A stretch of 8,186 nt of DNA, from NCBI GenBank assembly GCA_023389455.1, contig JAEWEJ010000056.1, positions 1 to 8,186 on the forward strand, given 5' to 3'. The DNA is from Actinomycetes bacterium (GTDB lineage Bacteria > Actinomycetota > Actinomycetes > Actinomycetales > Cellulomonadaceae). The notes under the pieces are model-generated. The model ran no database searches and was not told where the DNA came from. It saw nothing but the letters and a program-made list of their open reading frames with translations. The translations under genes were made by a program, and so were the position numbers. Shown piece after piece: positions 5,650 to 8,186 of this stretch (position 1 is its first letter; every line of letters begins with the position of its first letter).

Positions 5650-6462
5650 ATGCTGGCGACGCAGAGACGCGAACGGATCCTCGAGCAGATCCGCACCCAC
5701 GGGGCCGCGCGGGTCGCCGACCTGGTCACCGTGCTCGACGTCTCGGACATGACGGTGCGCCGCGACATCGCCGAGCTCGCACGCGAGGGGCTCGTGCGGC
5801 GCGTGCACGGCGGCGCCGTCGCCCCCGGCACCCCCGCCCGGTCCACCGACGAGCCCGGGTTCGAGGCCAAGCGCTCCTGGTCCTCCGCCGAGAAGACCGC
5901 GATCGCGCGCGCCGCCCTCGGCGACGTCGAGCCCGGGCAGTCGCTCGCGCTGTCGGCCGGCACCACGACCTGGCTGCTCGCCACGATGATCGCCGCAGCA
6001 CCGGACCTGCGCCCGCTGACCGTCGTGACCAACGGCCTGCGCGTGGCGGACGCGCTGCACGGCGTCCCGGACGTCGAGGTCGTCCTCACCGGCGGGACGC
6101 GCACCCCGTCCGACGCCCTGGTCGGACCCGTCGCGGACGCCACGCTGCGCGACCTGCGCGTCGACCGCGCGTTCCTGGGCGTGCACGGCCTCGACGCCGA
6201 CGGCCCGACCACCCCCAACCTCGCCGAGGCCGCGACCGACCGCGCGCTCGTGCGCTGCGCCGCCGCGACCACGGTGCTCGCCGACCACACCAAGTGGGGC
6301 ACCGTCGGGCTCGCCCGCATCTGCCGCCTCGACGAGATCGACACCCTCGTCGTCGACACCGGCCTCGACGACGAGGCCCGCGCCCACCTCGCCGACGCCG
6401 TCGGCCGCCTCGTCCTGGCCGCACCGGCCCCCACCTCCGCACCGTCGGGAGAACCGCAGTGA
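5650..6462 (+). CDS. DeoR/GlpR-family transcriptional regulator, probable galactose operon repressor
   Basis: The protein has 270 residues. The N-terminal DeoR winged helix-turn-helix covers about 1-57: MLATQRRERIL is the usual family start, and VSDMTVRRDI (31-40) is the recognition helix, followed by VRRVHGGAV. The C-terminal sugar-phosphate-sensing domain (about 75-232) shows SAGTTTW (102-108), VVTNGL (125-130), LTGGTR (146-151), GVHGLD (177-182) and ADHTKWG (211-217), all standard. Such proteins are usually repressors released by a phosphorylated sugar. The start at 5650 is chosen because the ATG at 5632 falls within the promoter, and 5650 gives the typical DeoR beginning on a leaderless mRNA. 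galT starts within the stop codon region (4-nt overlap), so the regulator is part of the galactose operon and probably controls it, perhaps in response to galactose 1-phosphate. The ligand is inferred, not shown. Confidence 0.92.
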   Translation: MLATQRRERILEQIRTHGAARVADLVTVLDVSDMTVRRDIAELAREGLVRRVHGGAVAPGTPARSTDEPGFEAKRSWSSAEKTAIARAALGDVEPGQSLALSAGTTTWLLATMIAAAPDLRPLTVVTNGLRVADALHGVPDVEVVLTGGTRTPSDALVGPVADATLRDLRVDRAFLGVHGLDADGPTTPNLAEAATDRALVRCAAATTVLADHTKWGTVGLARICRLDEIDTLVVDTGLDDEARAHLADAVGRLVLAAPAPTSAPSGEPQ

Positions 6463-7661
6463 GCACCCTCCAGCCCACGGACGCAGCCCGGGTCCGCCGC
6501 ACGTCGACCCGGCTGGCCGACGGACGCGAGCTGATCTACTTCGACGACTCCGAGCCGTACGTCTCGGGCGCCGCCACCCGGCGCCTCGACGACCCGCGGC
6601 CGCTGCCCGACCGGTTCGCGCCCGTCGTGGACGCCGACGGGGTCGCACACCCCGTGACCGGCCCCGAGCTGCGGCTGGACCCCCTCACGGGCGAGTGGAT
6701 CCCGATGGCCGCGCACCGCATGAACCGCACGTTCCTGCCCCCCGCGGACGCCAACCCGCTCGCCCCCGCGAAGCCCGGCGCCACCTACCAGGACGGCGAG
6801 GTCCCCGACACCGACTACGACGTCGTCGTGTTCGAGAACCGGTTCCCGTCCCTCCAGACGGTGCCCGGCGCAGCCACGGCGACGGAGCTCGTCGACGGCG
6901 AGCCGCTGTGGCAGCGCCGCGCCGGCGTGGGCCGGTGCGAGGTGATCTGCTTCTCGTCGGACCCGACGGCGTCGCTCGCGACGGTGAGCCCCCGGCGCAT
7001 GCGCACCGTCGTCGAGGCGTGGACGGACCGCACGCGTGAGCTGTCGGCGCTGCCGGGCGTCGAGCAGGTCTTCTGCTTCGAGAACCGCGGCAAGGAGATC
7101 GGCGTCACGCTGCACCACCCGCACGGGCAGATCTACGCGTTCCCGTACGTGACCCCGCGGACGCAGGCGATGCTCCGCCAGGCCCGCGCCCACCACGAGG
7201 CCACCGGACGACTGCTGCTGCGCGACGTCCTGGACGCCGAGGTGCGCCACGGCGAGCGCGTCGTGCTGGAGTCCGAGCACTGGGTCGCGTACGTCCCGTA
7301 CGCCGCCCGCTGGCCCGTCGAGGTGCACCTCGCCCCGCGACGGGACGTGCCCGACCTGCCCGCCCTGACCGACGCGGAGAAGGCGGACCTGTCGACGACC
7401 TACCTCACGCTGCTGCGGCGCCTCGACCAGTTCTTCGTCGACGGCGACGGCGGCGCGATCCCGCTGCCGTACATCAGCGGCTGGCACCAGGCTCCCGTGC
7501 GCGAGGGCCGCGACGTCTCGCGGCTGCACCTGCAGGTGTTCTCCGTGCTGCGCGCGCCCGGCAAGCTCAAGTACCTCGCGGGCGTGGAGTCCGCGATGGC
7601 GTCCTGGATCTCCGACACCACCCCCGAGCGCATCGCCCGGCGCCTGCAGGAGCTCGCGTGA
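6459..7661 (+). CDS. galT: Galactose-1-phosphate uridylyltransferase
   Basis: The protein has 400 residues. It exchanges UMP between UDP-glucose and galactose 1-phosphate in the cytosol, the second step of the Leloir pathway. The catalytic motif HPHGQ (220-224) is present, with His222 as the expected uridylylated nucleophile. FENRFPSL (125-132), CEVICFSSD (160-168), ETEHW-like ESEHWVAYVP (271-280), GWHQAP (341-346) and LHLQVF (356-361) are further family signatures. Compared with E. coli GalT as I recall it, the zinc cysteines (CxxC) correspond to Asn99 and Ala102, and the third zinc ligand His115 to Pro169. Only the fourth, His220, remains. The GTG start overlaps the regulator's stop by 4 nt (GTGA), with GGGAG at 6447-6451, 7 nt upstream. 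The frame stays open upstream to 5553, but that part is antisense-like coding noise over the regulator. Confidence 0.95.
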   Translation: MSTLQPTDAARVRRTSTRLADGRELIYFDDSEPYVSGAATRRLDDPRPLPDRFAPVVDADGVAHPVTGPELRLDPLTGEWIPMAAHRMNRTFLPPADANPLAPAKPGATYQDGEVPDTDYDVVVFENRFPSLQTVPGAATATELVDGEPLWQRRAGVGRCEVICFSSDPTASLATVSPRRMRTVVEAWTDRTRELSALPGVEQVFCFENRGKEIGVTLHHPHGQIYAFPYVTPRTQAMLRQARAHHEATGRLLLRDVLDAEVRHGERVVLESEHWVAYVPYAARWPVEVHLAPRRDVPDLPALTDAEKADLSTTYLTLLRRLDQFFVDGDGGAIPLPYISGWHQAPVREGRDVSRLHLQVFSVLRAPGKLKYLAGVESAMASWISDTTPERIARRLQELA

Positions 7662-8186
7662 GCGCGGCGCCGCACCTCCCCGTCCCGACGAGCACGGAGC
7701 ACGACATGACGCCCACCCCCGTCCGGAGCCCGGCGTGGGACCGCGCCACGGGAGAGCAGCGCGCCCGCGACCTGTTCACGACGGCCTACGGCACGCCACC
7801 GGACGGCGTGTGGTCCGCCCCCGGCCGCGTCAACCTCATCGGTGAGCACACCGACTACAACGGCGGGCTGGCGCTGCCGATCGCGCTGCCCCACCGCACG
7901 TACGCGGCGGTCGCCCGGCGCCACGACGACCTGGTGCGGCTGGTGTCCGCCCAGGAGCCGTCCGGTGTGCGCGAGGTCCGGCTCGCCGACGCCGTCCCCG
8001 GGGCGGTACCCGGCTGGGCGGCGTACGTCGTCGGGGTCGCGTGGGCGCTGCGCGAGGCGGGTCACGACGTGGGCGGGTTCGACGTCGCGATCGACTCGTG
8101 CGTGCCGTCCGGCGCGGGCCTGTCCTCGTCGGCGGCGCTCGAGGCGTCGGTCGCGGTCGCGCTCGACGCGCTGCACGGCCTGGGGC
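7658..8186 (+). CDS. galK: Galactokinase, partial (C-terminus beyond window)
   Basis: The first 176 residues are visible; the gene runs off the right edge. Galactokinase phosphorylates galactose with ATP to galactose 1-phosphate, the substrate of GalT. The galactokinase signature GRVNLIGEHTDYNGG (56-70) and the GHMP-kinase ATP-binding motif VPSGAGLSSSAALEAS (149-164) are intact. The chosen GTG overlaps the galT stop by 4 nt (GTGA) and has AGGAG (7648-7652) 5 nt upstream, the same coupling as regulator-galT. An in-frame ATG at 7706 also has GGAG (7696-7699) 6 nt upstream and would remove 16 poorly conserved residues, so the exact start is uncertain. No galE is seen between the genes; the epimerase must lie elsewhere or downstream. 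Confidence 0.94.
   Translation, partial: MSAAPHLPVPTSTEHDMTPTPVRSPAWDRATGEQRARDLFTTAYGTPPDGVWSAPGRVNLIGEHTDYNGGLALPIALPHRTYAAVARRHDDLVRLVSAQEPSGVREVRLADAVPGAVPGWAAYVVGVAWALREAGHDVGGFDVAIDSCVPSGAGLSSSAALEASVAVALDALHGLG

Noticed and set aside
5553..6458. Upstream extension of the galT frame, as a possible fused N-terminal domain
   Set aside because: The extension is almost all Arg/Pro/Gly and lies over the DeoR gene in another frame; the GTG at 6459 with GGGAG is a proper start.
5496..7529. 677-codon minus-strand open frame opposite the DeoR gene and galT
   Set aside because: The GC-rich mirror of real genes; no conserved domain and it crosses two genes and their promoter.

Overview
The window is about 8.2 kb of very GC-rich actinobacterial chromosome. 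The gene content (a secreted GH10 xylanase with a CBM2-type carbohydrate-binding module, an actinobacterial Mrp/DUF1003/MgtE-N-CBS cluster, and a DeoR-galT-galK operon), the GC-ending codons and the many GTG starts suggest Cellulomonas or a close relative among the plant-polymer-degrading Micrococcales. This placement is inferred from family resemblance, not from a search.

Left part (1-3797): a minus-strand gene, cut by the window edge, encodes a two-helix membrane protein of the YflT/general-stress type. It is divergent from a three-gene plus-strand cluster: a soluble PRC-barrel/MgtE-N/CBS protein, a DUF1003 two-helix membrane protein (8-nt overlap) and the Mrp/ApbC iron-sulfur carrier ATPase. 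The first and third cluster genes each have a TANNNT -10 box only 6-7 nt before a GTG start, which predicts leaderless mRNAs. From memory, the same set lies together in other actinobacteria, including the mrp region of mycobacteria, so a shared role is likely but unknown.

Middle part (3798-5569): a 257-bp regulatory region, more AT-rich than its surroundings, precedes the secreted xylanase. It holds a near-consensus Crp-type site, a pair of ATCGAT-centred inverted elements resembling LacI-family operators, two CGAAA elements 21 bp apart, and a hairpin just before a strong Shine-Dalgarno sequence. The xylanase gene ends at an 18-bp perfect hairpin terminator.

Right part (5570-8186): a galactose (Leloir) operon begins with a DeoR-family regulator, whose promoter lies within four 7-mers repeated every 10 bp. 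galT and galK follow with 4-nt GTGA overlaps, and galK is cut by the window end. The GalT appears to lack three of the four structural zinc ligands of the E. coli enzyme.

The genes are all of recognisable families. I see no mobile element, tRNA, rRNA, CRISPR array or prophage, and no clearly new multi-gene system. The most interesting signals are the layered xylanase control region, the phased repeats before the DeoR gene, and the GalT zinc-site loss.
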